Shown: piece after piece, positions 1-9,582 of the stretch
Layout of the letters: each line of letters starts with the position of its first letter
How positions within the stretch are numbered: the stretch's first letter is position 1
Assembly (NCBI GenBank): GCA_003168215.1
Contig: PMSW01000054.1
Coordinates: 1-35,946 of the forward strand
DNA: 35,946 nucleotides
From: Actinomycetota bacterium
GTDB lineage: Bacteria > Actinomycetota > Actinomycetes > Streptosporangiales > Streptosporangiaceae
Direction: 5' to 3'
Translations under genes and position numbers: made by a program
The notes under the pieces: model-generated
Seen by the model: the letters and a program-made list of their open reading frames with translations, nothing else
Database searches by the model: none
What the model was told of the DNA's origin: nothing

Positions 1-187
1 CTAGGAAGAGCGGCGACTGGCACTCCGGTACCTGCTCGAGCAGCTCGCGATGCTCAGCGTACCGGGCGGGCAGCGGCGGCAGCTCGCGGGAAAACTCCAG
101 CAGCAGCTGCAGCCGCTCCTTGTCCGGGACGGCGCCGAAGTCTTCGGCGATCTCCTGCAGGCGGGGATTGAGCGTGCCGGCGGTCAC
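1..187 (-). CDS. SufE family protein (5' part only, runs off window edge)
   Basis: Minus-strand reading [62 protein letters not shown], SufE-like with the VPECQSP region; GTG start overlaps the upstream TGA (GTGA). Confidence 0.75.
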   Translation of the reverse strand, partial: MTAGTLNPRLQEIAEDFGAVPDKERLQLLLEFSRELPPLPARYAEHRELLEQVPECQSPLFL

Positions 188-1077
188 GGATTCTCACCTC
201 GGGTGATGGGAACCCGGACGGTGTTTCCCCACTCCGTCCAGGACCCGTCGTAGTTGCGCACCTGGGGATAGCCCAGCAGGTAGTGAAGCACGAACCAGGT
301 ATGGCTGGACCGCTCTCCGATCCGGCAGTAGACCACGACGTCGTCGTCCGGGCGCAGTCCCATCTCACCGGCGTAGATCGCCTCAATCTCCTCGCGGGTG
401 CGGAAGGTGGCGTCGGCGGCGGCGGCGCGCGACCACGGGACGTTCCTGGCGCCCGGGATATGCCCGCCGCGGAGGGCACCTTCCTGCGGATAGTCAGGCA
501 TGTGCAATAGCTCGCCGGTGTATTCACCGGCGGAGCGCACGTCGATCATTGGCTTGCCGAGATGCGCCACGACCTGGTCCCTGAACGCCCGGATCTTCGT
601 GTCGTCGCGTTCGGTGACCGGGTAGCCGGCGTGGGGCCGTTGCGGCGCCCCGGTTTCCAGCGGCCGGCCCTCGGCGATCCACTTTGTCCGGCCGCCGTCG
701 AGGAGACGCACGTCCGGATGGCCGAACAGCTTGCACACCCACAGCGCGTACGCCGCCCACCAGTTATTCCGGTCACCGTAAAGGACCAGCGTGGTGTCCC
801 GCGCAATACCCTTCTCCGACATCAGCCGTGCGAAGCCCGCACCGTCGACGTAGTCGCGGGTGACAGGGTCGTTGAGCTCGGTGTGCCAGTCGAGCTTCAC
901 CGCGCCGGGAATGTGGCCGGTCTCGTACAACAGCACGTCCTCGTCGGACTCGGCAACGACAAGACCAGGGTCATCGAGATGCTCGGCCACCCACTCGGTC
1001 GTGACGAGGATCTCGGGCCGGGCGTAGTCCTGGAACTTCGGCGCGAAGTCATACGGCAGCGCCATGGTCACCCTCAC
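184..1077 (-). CDS. Thiosulfate/3-mercaptopyruvate sulfurtransferase, two rhodanese domains
   Basis: Two rhodanese modules; active-site loop [17 protein letters not shown]; translationally coupled to the SufE-like gene. Confidence 0.9.
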   Translation of the reverse strand: MRVTMALPYDFAPKFQDYARPEILVTTEWVAEHLDDPGLVVAESDEDVLLYETGHIPGAVKLDWHTELNDPVTRDYVDGAGFARLMSEKGIARDTTLVLYGDRNNWWAAYALWVCKLFGHPDVRLLDGGRTKWIAEGRPLETGAPQRPHAGYPVTERDDTKIRAFRDQVVAHLGKPMIDVRSAGEYTGELLHMPDYPQEGALRGGHIPGARNVPWSRAAAADATFRTREEIEAIYAGEMGLRPDDDVVVYCRIGERSSHTWFVLHYLLGYPQVRNYDGSWTEWGNTVRVPITRGENP

Positions 1078-1244
1078 CTCCGCTAGCTATCGCCTATAGA
1101 GGCGCACACGGCGCCCCGGGGCCAAAGCCCTTCCGCACCGGTAACGCGGCGGCTGCGCTCAGCCTTCCCAACGTTACTCAGGCGTCGCGGCCAGCGAGCG
1201 CTTGCCGACGGTGGCCGCGACCTCGCGACAACATTTCCCGCCAG

Positions 1245-1487
1245 TTGCCCGGTGAGCCGGAGCGGCTGGACGGCTCCGTACTGCGGCCGGTCCGGGACGC
1301 GACGACGGTCCGGACGCGCGGCGACGAGGTGCTGCTGTCCGACGGCCCGTTCGCCGAGACCAGGGAGTACATCGCCGGCTACGACATAGTCGAGTGCGCC
1401 GACCTCGACGAGGCGATCCAGATCGCGGCACGGCACCCGTGCGCCCGGTTCGGCGCGGTCGAGGTAAGGCCGTTCGCGGAGGACTGA
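1245..1487 (+). pseudogene. DGPF/YCII-domain protein, N-terminally truncated
   Basis: Contains LSDGPFAETREYIAGYDIVECADLDEAI...FGAVEVRPF, but the usual N-terminal M-K-Y-L/M-L-L-I strand is not encoded upstream in any frame I read. Confidence 0.65.
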
Positions 1488-1489
1488 TC

Positions 1490-2743
1490 ATGCCGTCCGA
1501 CGCCGAGATCGCCGCCGTCTTCCGGCAGGAGTCGGGCCGCATCGTGGCGACCCTGATCCGGATGACGGGGGACTGGGATCTGGCCGAGGAGTGCGTGCAG
1601 GACGCCTTCGCCCGCGCGCTTGAGCGCTGGCCGCGCGACGGCGTCCCGCACCGCCCCGGTGCGTGGCTCACCACCACGGCTAGGAACCTGGCCCTCGACC
1701 GGCTGCGGCGGTCGGCTGTCGAGGCCGCGAAACTGCGGGAGGCGGCAGAGTTGCGGGAGTTCAGCGAGCGGGACGGCGAATCCGGTGACAGCGGCATCAG
1801 CGACGACCTGCTGCGGCTGATCTTCACCTGCTGCCATCCAGCCCTGGCACTGGAGGCCAGGGTCGCGCTGACGCTGCGTACCGTCGCCGGGCTGAGCACG
1901 GCCGAGATTGCCAGGGCGTTCCTGGTGCCCGAGCCGACGATGGCCAAGCGGCTCGTGCGTGCCAAGCAGAAGATCCGCAACGCCGGCATTCCCTACCGGG
2001 TGCCGCCCGGTCACCTGCTGCCGGAACGGCTCGGCGGCGTGCTCGGCGTGCTGTACCTGCTGTTCAGCGAGGGCTACGCCGCGACCGCAGGGGCCGACCT
2101 GGTGCGGCAGGGCCTCTGCGCTGAGGCGATCCGGCTGGCCGGCACGCTGGCTGACCTGATGCCAGACGAGCCCGAGGTGCGCGGCCTGCGCGCGCTCATG
2201 CTGCTGCACGACGCCCGCCGCGCCGCCCGCCTCGACGACGCCGGTGACCTGATTCTGCTCGAGGACCAGGACCGCGGCAGCTGGGACGCGGACCGGGTCG
2301 CCGAAGGGACGCGGCTGCTGGACACCGCACTGCGCCGCGGGCGGCCGGGTCCGTACCAGGTGCAGGCGGCCATCGCGGCCTGCCACGCCACCGCCGCCAG
2401 CGCCGGCGAGACGGACTGGGCGCAGATCGCGCTGCTCTACGGCCGGCTGGTCATGATGATTCCGTCGCCGGTGGTCGAGCTGAACAGAGCAGTCGCCGTG
2501 GCCATGGCCGACGGCCCCGCTGCCGGTCTCGCCCTGGTGGAACACCTGGCAGGCGCAGGCGCGCTGGCCAGCTACCACCTGCTGCCCGCCACCCGGGCAC
2601 ACCTGCTGCGACGCCTCGACCGAACCGACGAGGCGGCCGCCGCCTACCGGGAAGCACTCGCTCTAGCGCCCACCGACGTGGAACGGCGCTACCTTACCCG
2701 GCGGCTGGCCGAGACGCAGGGTGACGAAAGAGTGCGTAAGTAG
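1490..2743 (+). CDS. RNA polymerase sigma factor, ECF42-like (sigma2/sigma4 plus long C-terminal TPR-like/DUF6596 region)
   Basis: IAAVFRQESGRIVATLIRMTGDWDLAEECVQDAFARALERWP...PGAWLTTTARNLALDRLRR; long C-terminal extension and adjacent DGPF gene are ECF42 hallmarks. Confidence 0.9.
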   Translation: MPSDAEIAAVFRQESGRIVATLIRMTGDWDLAEECVQDAFARALERWPRDGVPHRPGAWLTTTARNLALDRLRRSAVEAAKLREAAELREFSERDGESGDSGISDDLLRLIFTCCHPALALEARVALTLRTVAGLSTAEIARAFLVPEPTMAKRLVRAKQKIRNAGIPYRVPPGHLLPERLGGVLGVLYLLFSEGYAATAGADLVRQGLCAEAIRLAGTLADLMPDEPEVRGLRALMLLHDARRAARLDDAGDLILLEDQDRGSWDADRVAEGTRLLDTALRRGRPGPYQVQAAIAACHATAASAGETDWAQIALLYGRLVMMIPSPVVELNRAVAVAMADGPAAGLALVEHLAGAGALASYHLLPATRAHLLRRLDRTDEAAAAYREALALAPTDVERRYLTRRLAETQGDERVRK

Positions 2744-3125
2744 GCCGACTGATTCTGGTTATTGCGGCGATGTGGCGGAGGTACGAACGCGAGCGAAGGA
2801 GTACCAGATGACTCGCCGCCTATGGCGCGGGGATCCAGGTTCATGTCGAAGATCTCGCCGCCCACCTCGCCGGGCGTGAGCGCTGCGACGCCGACGCGCG
2901 GTGGGACGAGCTCCAGCCTGCCTATGAAGACCTGGCGGCCAACGTCGGCCCAGTAGTAAAGGGCGGCTGCCGCACCAGGAGGTACACGCCTGCCGAGCCG
3001 CAGGTGCGTGGCCGTTGCGAGGGCGACGCGCCAGTACCGGCCGTGGCCGCCCGCTGCGAAGTTTCGTCGACTCGCGTTCCGAAAATGAATTGAGCGCGAC
3101 CATGGGACGGTAGGACCATGGGACC

Positions 3126-4028
3126 GTGCAGGGGACGTCGCGGGCTGGCCGGAAGGTGCTGGCAACCGGCTCCGAGTACCTTCGGCTAGCGACGGCATTG
3201 CTGCAGCGGATGCGCCTGACGTCGGCTACCGGCGGCATCTGGGAGGCGGCCGACGTCCAGTGGTGGTCGCGCCGGGAGCGGTCAACCGATCGGCATGGCC
3301 AGCTGTTCTGGGTCGATGAGCAGGACGAGCCGCTGGCCGCGGTCATCCTCACCGACTGGGGGCCCAGCATCCAGTGCGACGCGCTCGTGCTGCCAGACGA
3401 TCCCGGCTACGAGCGCACGGTATGGCAGGAGGCGCTCGGCCGGGCAGGCGCGCTGGGCTCGACGACCGTCGAGTTTCCGGTGCGCAAGGACGACGCCGCC
3501 GCGATCAGCGAGCTTGCCGGCGCCGGGTTGCGGGCAACCAGCGAAGCCGGCGTTGTCGCGAGCTGGCTCGAGGCCGCCCGCCGCCCGGCTGTGTCAGCCC
3601 TGCCGCCGGGTTACCGGCTCATGTCGCGGGCCGACACTCCCGGCCGGCCGCATCCCATGGTCGCACGCAACGGCCCCGAGGTGGGTAAACGGCTTGGGTG
3701 GTGCTCGCTCTACCGGCCTGACTTGGACCTGATGGTTGAGGCACCGGATGGCCAGACGGCCGGCTACGGCCTGTTCTGGGCTGACCCTGTCACGCGGGTC
3801 GGGCTGGTCGAGCCCATGCGGACCGAGGAACCGCACGGCGGCCGCGGGATCGCCAGCCATATCCTCGCCACCGGGCTCGGCCGCCTAGCGGCATCCGGCT
3901 GCGACCGGGTCAAGGTCGGCAGCGACATCAACCTCTACCTTCGGGCCGGCTTCCGGCCGCTGCACAGCGCCACAGCAGCCACCTACGCACGGCCGCCAGC
4001 TATGCACGGCGCACCGCCGGGAACGTAA
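3126..4028 (+). CDS. GNAT family N-acetyltransferase
   Basis: C-terminal EEPHGGRGIASHILATGLGRLAASGCDRVKVGSDINLYLRAGFRPL matches the GNAT acetyl-CoA loop (R-G-x-A) and C-terminal YxRxGF motif. Confidence 0.75.
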   Translation: MQGTSRAGRKVLATGSEYLRLATALLQRMRLTSATGGIWEAADVQWWSRRERSTDRHGQLFWVDEQDEPLAAVILTDWGPSIQCDALVLPDDPGYERTVWQEALGRAGALGSTTVEFPVRKDDAAAISELAGAGLRATSEAGVVASWLEAARRPAVSALPPGYRLMSRADTPGRPHPMVARNGPEVGKRLGWCSLYRPDLDLMVEAPDGQTAGYGLFWADPVTRVGLVEPMRTEEPHGGRGIASHILATGLGRLAASGCDRVKVGSDINLYLRAGFRPLHSATAATYARPPAMHGAPPGT

Positions 4029-4106
4029 CGGAGGCTCGTGATGCCCGACGCGCCGGTGCCAGTGACCGCCGAGAACACCATGAGCCGACAGCCCGCGGCA
4101 TCCGGA

Positions 4107-4694
4107 TCAAGCCGGTGCGACCAATTTCAAGGCCAGCGCAATGTAATGATCGACAATCGCGTCAGCACTCATCGGACCGTCTGGTTGGTACCATGTCGCG
4201 ATCGCAGTAGTCATCTGTAGCAGGGCGAAGACGGTTACCCGGACGTCCGGCACAGACCCACCGGCTGCGACGCAGGACTGGACGATGCGGGTGAGGACGT
4301 CCTCGTATTCCTTGCGGAGGCCGACGGCCCTGTCGAAGTGATCGGGCGATAGTCGCCCGAGCTGGGCGTTGATGATCACGGCCTCGCGGTACCTGTCGAT
4401 GTGGAATGACACCTGTGAGCGGATGAATGCGGCGAGTCGCTCGGTGGGTGTCGGATCGCTCAGCTCGGCTTCTGCCGCCCGCCACTGCCCATACAGCGCG
4501 GCCAAGGCTGATGCGGTCATGTCCCACAGGATCGCCTCCTTCGAGGAGAAGTGGTTGTACAGGCTCGACGCCTTGATGCCCACACCCTCAGCGATGGCGC
4601 GTACAGAGGTCCCGTCATAACCGGCCGCCGAGAACATGTCCAGAGCCACCCGACGAATCTCGTTGTCAGTGGGCTCGGCTCGAGAGGTCGTCAT
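4107..4694 (-). CDS. TetR family transcriptional regulator
   Basis: RRVALDMFSAAGYDGTSVRAIAEGVGIKASSLYNHFSSKEAIL is a TetR helix-turn-helix; ATGA overlap with the acyl-CoA dehydrogenase stop. Confidence 0.9.
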   Translation of the reverse strand: MTTSRAEPTDNEIRRVALDMFSAAGYDGTSVRAIAEGVGIKASSLYNHFSSKEAILWDMTASALAALYGQWRAAEAELSDPTPTERLAAFIRSQVSFHIDRYREAVIINAQLGRLSPDHFDRAVGLRKEYEDVLTRIVQSCVAAGGSVPDVRVTVFALLQMTTAIATWYQPDGPMSADAIVDHYIALALKLVAPA

Positions 4695-5413
4695 GTCGTG
4701 GGTGCAACTCGGAATCGATTGATCTCGCGACGAGCCAGCGCCATTTTGTGAACCTCGTCCGGGCCGTCGGCAATACGGAGCATCCGCGCCTGCTCGTACA
4801 TTTCCGCGAGCGGGGTGTCCTGGCTGAACCCCATCCCGCCGTGCACCTGGATGGCGTGGTCGATGACCCAGGTCGCCATCGCTGGTGCGGCCACCTTGAT
4901 CGCGGAGATCTCGGTAGCGGCACCCCTGTTTCCCACCGTGTCCATCAGCCACGCGGTCTTGAGCACGAGGAGGCGAACCTGCTCGATGCGGATGCGCGCG
5001 TCGGCGACCCAGTCCCGGAAGACGCCCTGCTCCGCGATCGCACGGCCGAAGGGAAATCTGACTAGCGATCGCTGGCACATGAGCTCGAAAGCGCGCTCCG
5101 CCATGCCGATCAACCGCATCGCATGATGTATCCGCCCCGGACCGAGTCTGGCCTGGGCTACCGCAAAGCCGCCGTGCAACTCGCCGAGCAGATTCTCGCG
5201 GGGTACACGAACGTTGCGGTAAACGATCTCCGCGTGGCCACCATGCCCGCTGTCGTCGTAGCCGAAGACGCTCGTCGATCGCTGGACGATCACACCTGGT
5301 ATTTCGAGCGGTACGACGACCATCGACTGCTGGCGGTGTGGCTCGCCACCCTCGTCGGACTTGCCCATCACGATGGCAACCTTGCACCGCGGGCTCATGG
5401 CGCCGCTCGACCA
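4691..5413 (-). pseudogene. Acyl-CoA dehydrogenase, N-terminal half missing
   Basis: WSSGAMSPRCKVAIVMGKSD...PGRIHHAMRLIGMAERAFELM...IQVHGGMGFSQDTPLAEMYEQARMLRIADGPDEVHKMALAR; homology stops abruptly at about 5413. Confidence 0.85.
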
Positions 5414-5934
5414 TGCCGCCGTTGCTAGCAGGCGGCGTGAGCACGCAGGGGCACATGTACCCCAGCGTTGTGTCCGGCCTGCTCGATCGAAGCACAGCGT
5501 GGCAGATGTTGAAGTCGGATCCGTCCCAACTCGACTTTAACGGTCCGAGTGACGTCATCGAGGAGTTGATCCGCCTCAAAGGCGTCGTCCAAGGCCTCCC
5601 TCGTGTCACCACTGCTGACGTGGAGCTACGGGGTGTGACGATTCCGGCCGGCTCGTCGGTGAACCTCTGGTACCTGAGTGGGAACCACGACTCCGATCGC
5701 TTCGATGACGCGGACGAATTCCGAGTCCGTGGTATAAGCCGCCACCTCTCGTTCGGCTTCGGCACGCACTCGTGCATCGGGCAGTCGCTCGTGCGCTTGG
5801 TAATCAAGTGCCTTCTCGGCCAACTGGTGAGCCGGTTCTCGTGGCTTGAATCGGTGCCTGGCCAAGATACGAATTGGGGCGAACTCGGCTCCTACTATAC
5901 GCCGTCGACCCTTCTGATAGTCGCTCACGTCTGA
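5413..5934 (+). pseudogene. Cytochrome P450, N-terminal half missing (I-helix to heme loop retained)
   Basis: LLAGGVSTQGHMYP...DVIEELIRLKGVVQGLPRVTTADVELRGVTIPAGSSVNLW...HLSFGFGTHSCIGQSLVRL with the heme-Cys motif FGxGxHxCxG. Confidence 0.85.
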
Positions 5935-6088
5935 GGCGATCAAACCTTCCTTCGCTGCGAACAGAGCCGCCGAGCGAACGCCGACCTGTTGGCGTACGAA
6001 GTGTCCGAGTAGCTGCGCGACTCGTGAGGCCGCCGTCGGCCCCGTTCTGTTCAAGCCACGTGACACCGCAAGTTCACCGGGGCGACGT

Positions 6089-7633
6089 TCAACAGCTGGC
6101 CGTAGCGTCGACAGTTAAGTCGTAGCTGGCCTCTATCAGCCACCGGCCGTCCTGCACAGCCGCCAGCCAGGCGTTGCCGTCCCCGGTGACCAGCTGGAAC
6201 CGGGCACGCCGGCGCGCACTCGCCGCGGCCCACCACCGCTCGCTGACCGGCCATGGGCCGGCCCAGGCGGTGACCGTCAGCCACGGTCCGCCGCCCGCCG
6301 ACAACCGAGCCGGGGGCGCGGAGGCCTCGGCGCGGCCGGTGACCGTCACCGCATCCCCCGCATCGTCGGTAACCCGGGCAGCCAGCGGCACCGGGTAGAC
6401 CGTGGCCGGAGCAGGAGCGGGAATCCGCCCCGGCCACGGACGGCCCGCCGGAAGGAGGGGCGCCCTGGAATCACCGAAAGGCACCAGCGTCACCTGCTCG
6501 GCGGGATCGCGCCCGCCGGCCAGCACGGGCCGCATCACTGCCTCATGCCCCAGCATGGCCTGCACCCTGGTCGCCGCCCGGGCAACCCGGTCACTGATCA
6601 CGGCGTCCCCCCAGAGGCCGAGCTGGCGGCCCTCGTCGCGCACCAGCTGATCGGGAACCAGCCTTAGCCGGATGATCCCGCCGGCCGGGCTGGCCTCGCC
6701 TGGATCCCTCTTGCCAGGCCCACTGCGCTCAGGATCACTGCGCCCAGCATCACTGCGCCCCGCGTCCTGGCTGGCCCGCCAGCTGTCCAGTTGCCAGCGC
6801 ACCCGCTCGGCCACTGCCAGCGCCGACAGCAGCCCGTCATGCCGCCAGAGCCGGGTAATGTCCCGCCCGTCCGCACATGTTGCCTGCACCTGTACCCGGA
6901 CGCAGGCCAGCCCGCGGGCGGCGAGGCCGGCCTGCATCCGCCCGGCGAGCGCCTTCGCGGCGAACACCACCGGCTCGGCCTGGCCGGCTGGCGGATCGAA
7001 GTCGATATGCACGGAGAGGTCAGCTGATGGCTGGCGGGGCGTCAGCGGGCGGGGGTCCAGGCCGCGTGCCAGCCGGTGGGCGCGCGCGCCCGGCACCCCG
7101 AACCGGTTCGCCGCATCGGCCACCGGCAGCCTGGCAAAATCCCCTAGCGTCCGGATTCCCAGCCGCGGCAGCAGATCGGCGAGCACGGGGACGCCCAGCA
7201 CGCTGACCGGGTAAGGGGCCAGGAAAGCGGGCGTCGCGCCCGGCGTCACGATCACCCCCGGCGTCACGATCACCCCCGGCGTCCCGGTCCCGGCAGAAGC
7301 CCCGGCGGGGTCACGGGGAGGGGCACGGGCAGCGAGCTGGGCGGCGAACAAGCCGTCAGCGACCCCTGCCCGGCAGACGATACCGAGGGCAGCCACCGCG
7401 TCCGTGATCTTCCTGGCGAGTGCTTCCTCGCCACCAAAGTACCGGGCTGGTCCCCCGGCGCCGATGGCGCAAATCCCTGGCCGTACCACCTCCACCCGCG
7501 GGCAGAACTCCGCAACCGCGGCCACCACCTGCTCGAAGGCCCGCGCCTCCGGGCCGGCATCCGGTACATCGGGCGACCAGTCAGGGCACCATACGGCCAG
7601 CACCCGCCGTGGCGCGCCACGCGCTTTGCTCAT
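6089..7633 (-). CDS. imuB: ImuB-like Y-family DNA polymerase homolog
   Basis: MSKARGAPRRVLAVWCPDWSPDVP..., Y-family fold, W-C-P-D-W start typical of ImuB; located directly downstream of an ImuA'-like gene. Confidence 0.85.
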   Translation of the reverse strand: MSKARGAPRRVLAVWCPDWSPDVPDAGPEARAFEQVVAAVAEFCPRVEVVRPGICAIGAGGPARYFGGEEALARKITDAVAALGIVCRAGVADGLFAAQLAARAPPRDPAGASAGTGTPGVIVTPGVIVTPGATPAFLAPYPVSVLGVPVLADLLPRLGIRTLGDFARLPVADAANRFGVPGARAHRLARGLDPRPLTPRQPSADLSVHIDFDPPAGQAEPVVFAAKALAGRMQAGLAARGLACVRVQVQATCADGRDITRLWRHDGLLSALAVAERVRWQLDSWRASQDAGRSDAGRSDPERSGPGKRDPGEASPAGGIIRLRLVPDQLVRDEGRQLGLWGDAVISDRVARAATRVQAMLGHEAVMRPVLAGGRDPAEQVTLVPFGDSRAPLLPAGRPWPGRIPAPAPATVYPVPLAARVTDDAGDAVTVTGRAEASAPPARLSAGGGPWLTVTAWAGPWPVSERWWAAASARRRARFQLVTGDGNAWLAAVQDGRWLIEASYDLTVDATASC

Positions 7634-8445
7634 CCCGCGCTCATCCCGCGCCAGGGCGAGGCGACCCCGCCCGTTTCCCCGTCCCGGCCAGCGAGCCCGC
7701 CGATGCCCAGCCCGCCGATGCCTGTGGCCACGACGGCCACGGCGCCATCCGGACCCGGCAGCCACAGCCACCGGGCGCGCGGCCGCGCGGCCGCGCCCCG
7801 CCCGTCCGCCACCACCTGCACCAGGCGGGCACGCAGCCGTCCGTGGCCGGACCCGATCCCGGTCCACTCCTGGCGGGCCACGATCAGCCGGCACTGCGCG
7901 CCGTCCCAGTCCCCCGCCACCACCAGGACCCCGCCGTGCCGCCGCGCTACCGCCTCAAGACGGCGGCGAACCTGAGCGGACGGCCGGGCCGGCGGGCGCA
8001 GGAGAACCAGCTCACAGCCATCAAGCAGGGATGCCACCACCTGCGGCCAGCCCTCGCCAGGGTCCGCGATCAGCAGCAGCCGGCCGGGATCCAGGCCGGC
8101 GTCCGCCGCCGCCACCACGCCGAGATCCGGCAGCCCGGCTATCGCGCACCATCCCCCGGCGATCGATGCCCCGGCGGCGAGCACAAGGCAGAGCAGGCTG
8201 CAGTCCCCCGCTGCCACCACCGACCCGCGCTGCAGCCCGCCGGGCAGCAACTCCCGCAGCGCGGGGAGCACCGGCAGCACGTCAGTACCGCAAAGCGCTG
8301 CGTCCCCGGATGGCAGGCCAACACCGGGAATTACGCAGCCACCGGGCCGCATGCCGCTGGCAGCCGGAATCCTGCCGCCGGGCGGCATCCGGTCCCCGAC
8401 CTGCCGCGGAGACAACGACGTGACCTGCGCGTTCTCCGCTCTCAC
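7630..8445 (-). CDS. imuA: ImuA'-like protein (RecA-like, SOS mutasome)
   Basis: LRELLPGGLQRGSVVAAGD...GGWCAIAGLPDLGVVAAADAGLDPGRLLLIADPG; overlaps imuB; SOS palindrome upstream. Confidence 0.75.
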   Translation of the reverse strand: MRAENAQVTSLSPRQVGDRMPPGGRIPAASGMRPGGCVIPGVGLPSGDAALCGTDVLPVLPALRELLPGGLQRGSVVAAGDCSLLCLVLAAGASIAGGWCAIAGLPDLGVVAAADAGLDPGRLLLIADPGEGWPQVVASLLDGCELVLLRPPARPSAQVRRRLEAVARRHGGVLVVAGDWDGAQCRLIVARQEWTGIGSGHGRLRARLVQVVADGRGAAARPRARWLWLPGPDGAVAVVATGIGGLGIGGLAGRDGETGGVASPWRGMSAG

Positions 8446-8451
8446 AGATCC

Positions 8452-8475
8452 ACTATCGAACTTACATTCGATAGT
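8452..8475. promoter_or_regulatory. LexA/SOS box candidate upstream of imuA'-imuB
   Basis: ACTATCGAA-CTTACA-TTCGATAGT, perfect 9-bp arms; core TCGAACTTACATTCGA resembles actinobacterial LexA consensus TCGAACN4GTTCGA with one mismatch. Confidence 0.8.
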
Positions 8476-8786
8476 GTCAAGTAGCCATGCGGATCGCCGC
8501 GAGCGTCATCGAGGTGTGACTTTGCACGATGTTTGGCGCTTGGGCATCGAGTTTGGCATCTCACTCGCTGACTGGACTCTCGCAGCAGCGTCGGCACGCA
8601 GCCTGACCACACGGACGCCAGCGGCTCCCGTCCAACCTCGATGCTCAAACGGACTGCTCGCCGCGGCCCGCCACCTGCACGGCGCGAAGGTGCTCGCCGA
8701 GTCCTGGCACTTCAACGCTGCCCGGCTGCAGGTCTCGGACCAGGAATCTCGGTGCTGGCGCGGTCTGGCTTCGGCTGTGGCCGTGC

Positions 8787-8805
8787 TGTCACCGTGTTGT
8801 CACCG
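8787..8805. promoter_or_regulatory. Candidate response-regulator operator, copy 1
   Basis: TGTCACCGTGTTGTCACCG: two TGTCACCG half-sites with exact 11-bp period, 107 nt upstream of the response regulator start. Confidence 0.55.
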
Positions 8806-8912
8806 CCGGGTGAGGCATGATGGGGCATCGGCCGCTGGGCGTGCTGTTCACGGCCCTGGCGGCCTGGGCACAGACACCGCGCGTGCGTGTCTCAGCGTCG
8901 TGGACAGGAGTG

Positions 8913-9566
8913 ATGGTGCGGGTGCTGGTGGTCGAAGACGACCCGGAGCTGGCCGAGACGGTTGCCGCCGGGCTGCGCAGGAGGCAGCTGGCCGTGGACG
9001 TTGCCCTCGACGGCCGGAGCGGGCTTGACCGGGCGCTTTTCACGAACTACGACGTGATCGTGCTCGACCGGGATCTGCCCGGCCTGCACGGTGATGAGGT
9101 ATGTGCCGGGATCGTTGCCGCGGGGTGCCGGGCCCGGGTGCTGATGCTGACCGCTGCGGGTTCGGTCGAGGACCGGGTAGACGGGCTCGGCAAGGGCGCC
9201 GACGACTACCTGCCCAAGCCGTTCGCCTTCGCTGAGCTCGTTGCCCGTATTAGCGCGTTGCTGCGCCGCGCCGAGCCCGCGCTGCCGCCGGTCCTGGTCA
9301 GGGGTGACCTGACGTTCGACTCGTCCCGGCGGGAAGCTTGCCGCGGGGGGCGGCGGCTTGACCTGACTCCGAAGGAACTCGCTGTCCTGGAATTGCTGCT
9401 GGCCGCCCGGGGCCGGGTCGTGTCTGCTGAGGAGTTGCTCGAGCGGGTGTGGGACGAGATGGCCGATCCGTTCAGCACCGTTGTCAAGGTGACGGTCAGG
9501 CGGCTGCGCCGCAAGCTCAGTGATCCGCCGGTTATCGAGACCATCGATCACGGTTACCGCATCTGA
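8913..9566 (+). CDS. OmpR/PhoB-family response regulator
   Basis: VRVLVVEDDPELAE...VLDRDLPGLHGDEVC...LTAAGS...GADDYLPKPF plus winged-helix DNA-binding domain ending VIETIDHGYRI. Confidence 0.95.
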   Translation: MVRVLVVEDDPELAETVAAGLRRRQLAVDVALDGRSGLDRALFTNYDVIVLDRDLPGLHGDEVCAGIVAAGCRARVLMLTAAGSVEDRVDGLGKGADDYLPKPFAFAELVARISALLRRAEPALPPVLVRGDLTFDSSRREACRGGRRLDLTPKELAVLELLLAARGRVVSAEELLERVWDEMADPFSTVVKVTVRRLRRKLSDPPVIETIDHGYRI

Positions 9567-9582
9567 AGAACGCGACCTGACG

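Noticed and set aside
1379-2602. Long minus-strand ORF of 407 aa
   Set aside because: Antisense shadow of the high-GC sigma factor gene; the plus frame has clear sigma motifs.
4107-5807. 566-aa minus-strand ORF as a single gene
   Set aside because: Only the C-terminal 195 aa (TetR) is real; the rest is out-of-frame with the dehydrogenase and antisense to the P450.
7404-8484. Plus-strand ORFs of 339 and 354 aa rich in R/P/A
   Set aside because: Antisense to imuA'/imuB; composition typical of spurious high-GC frames.
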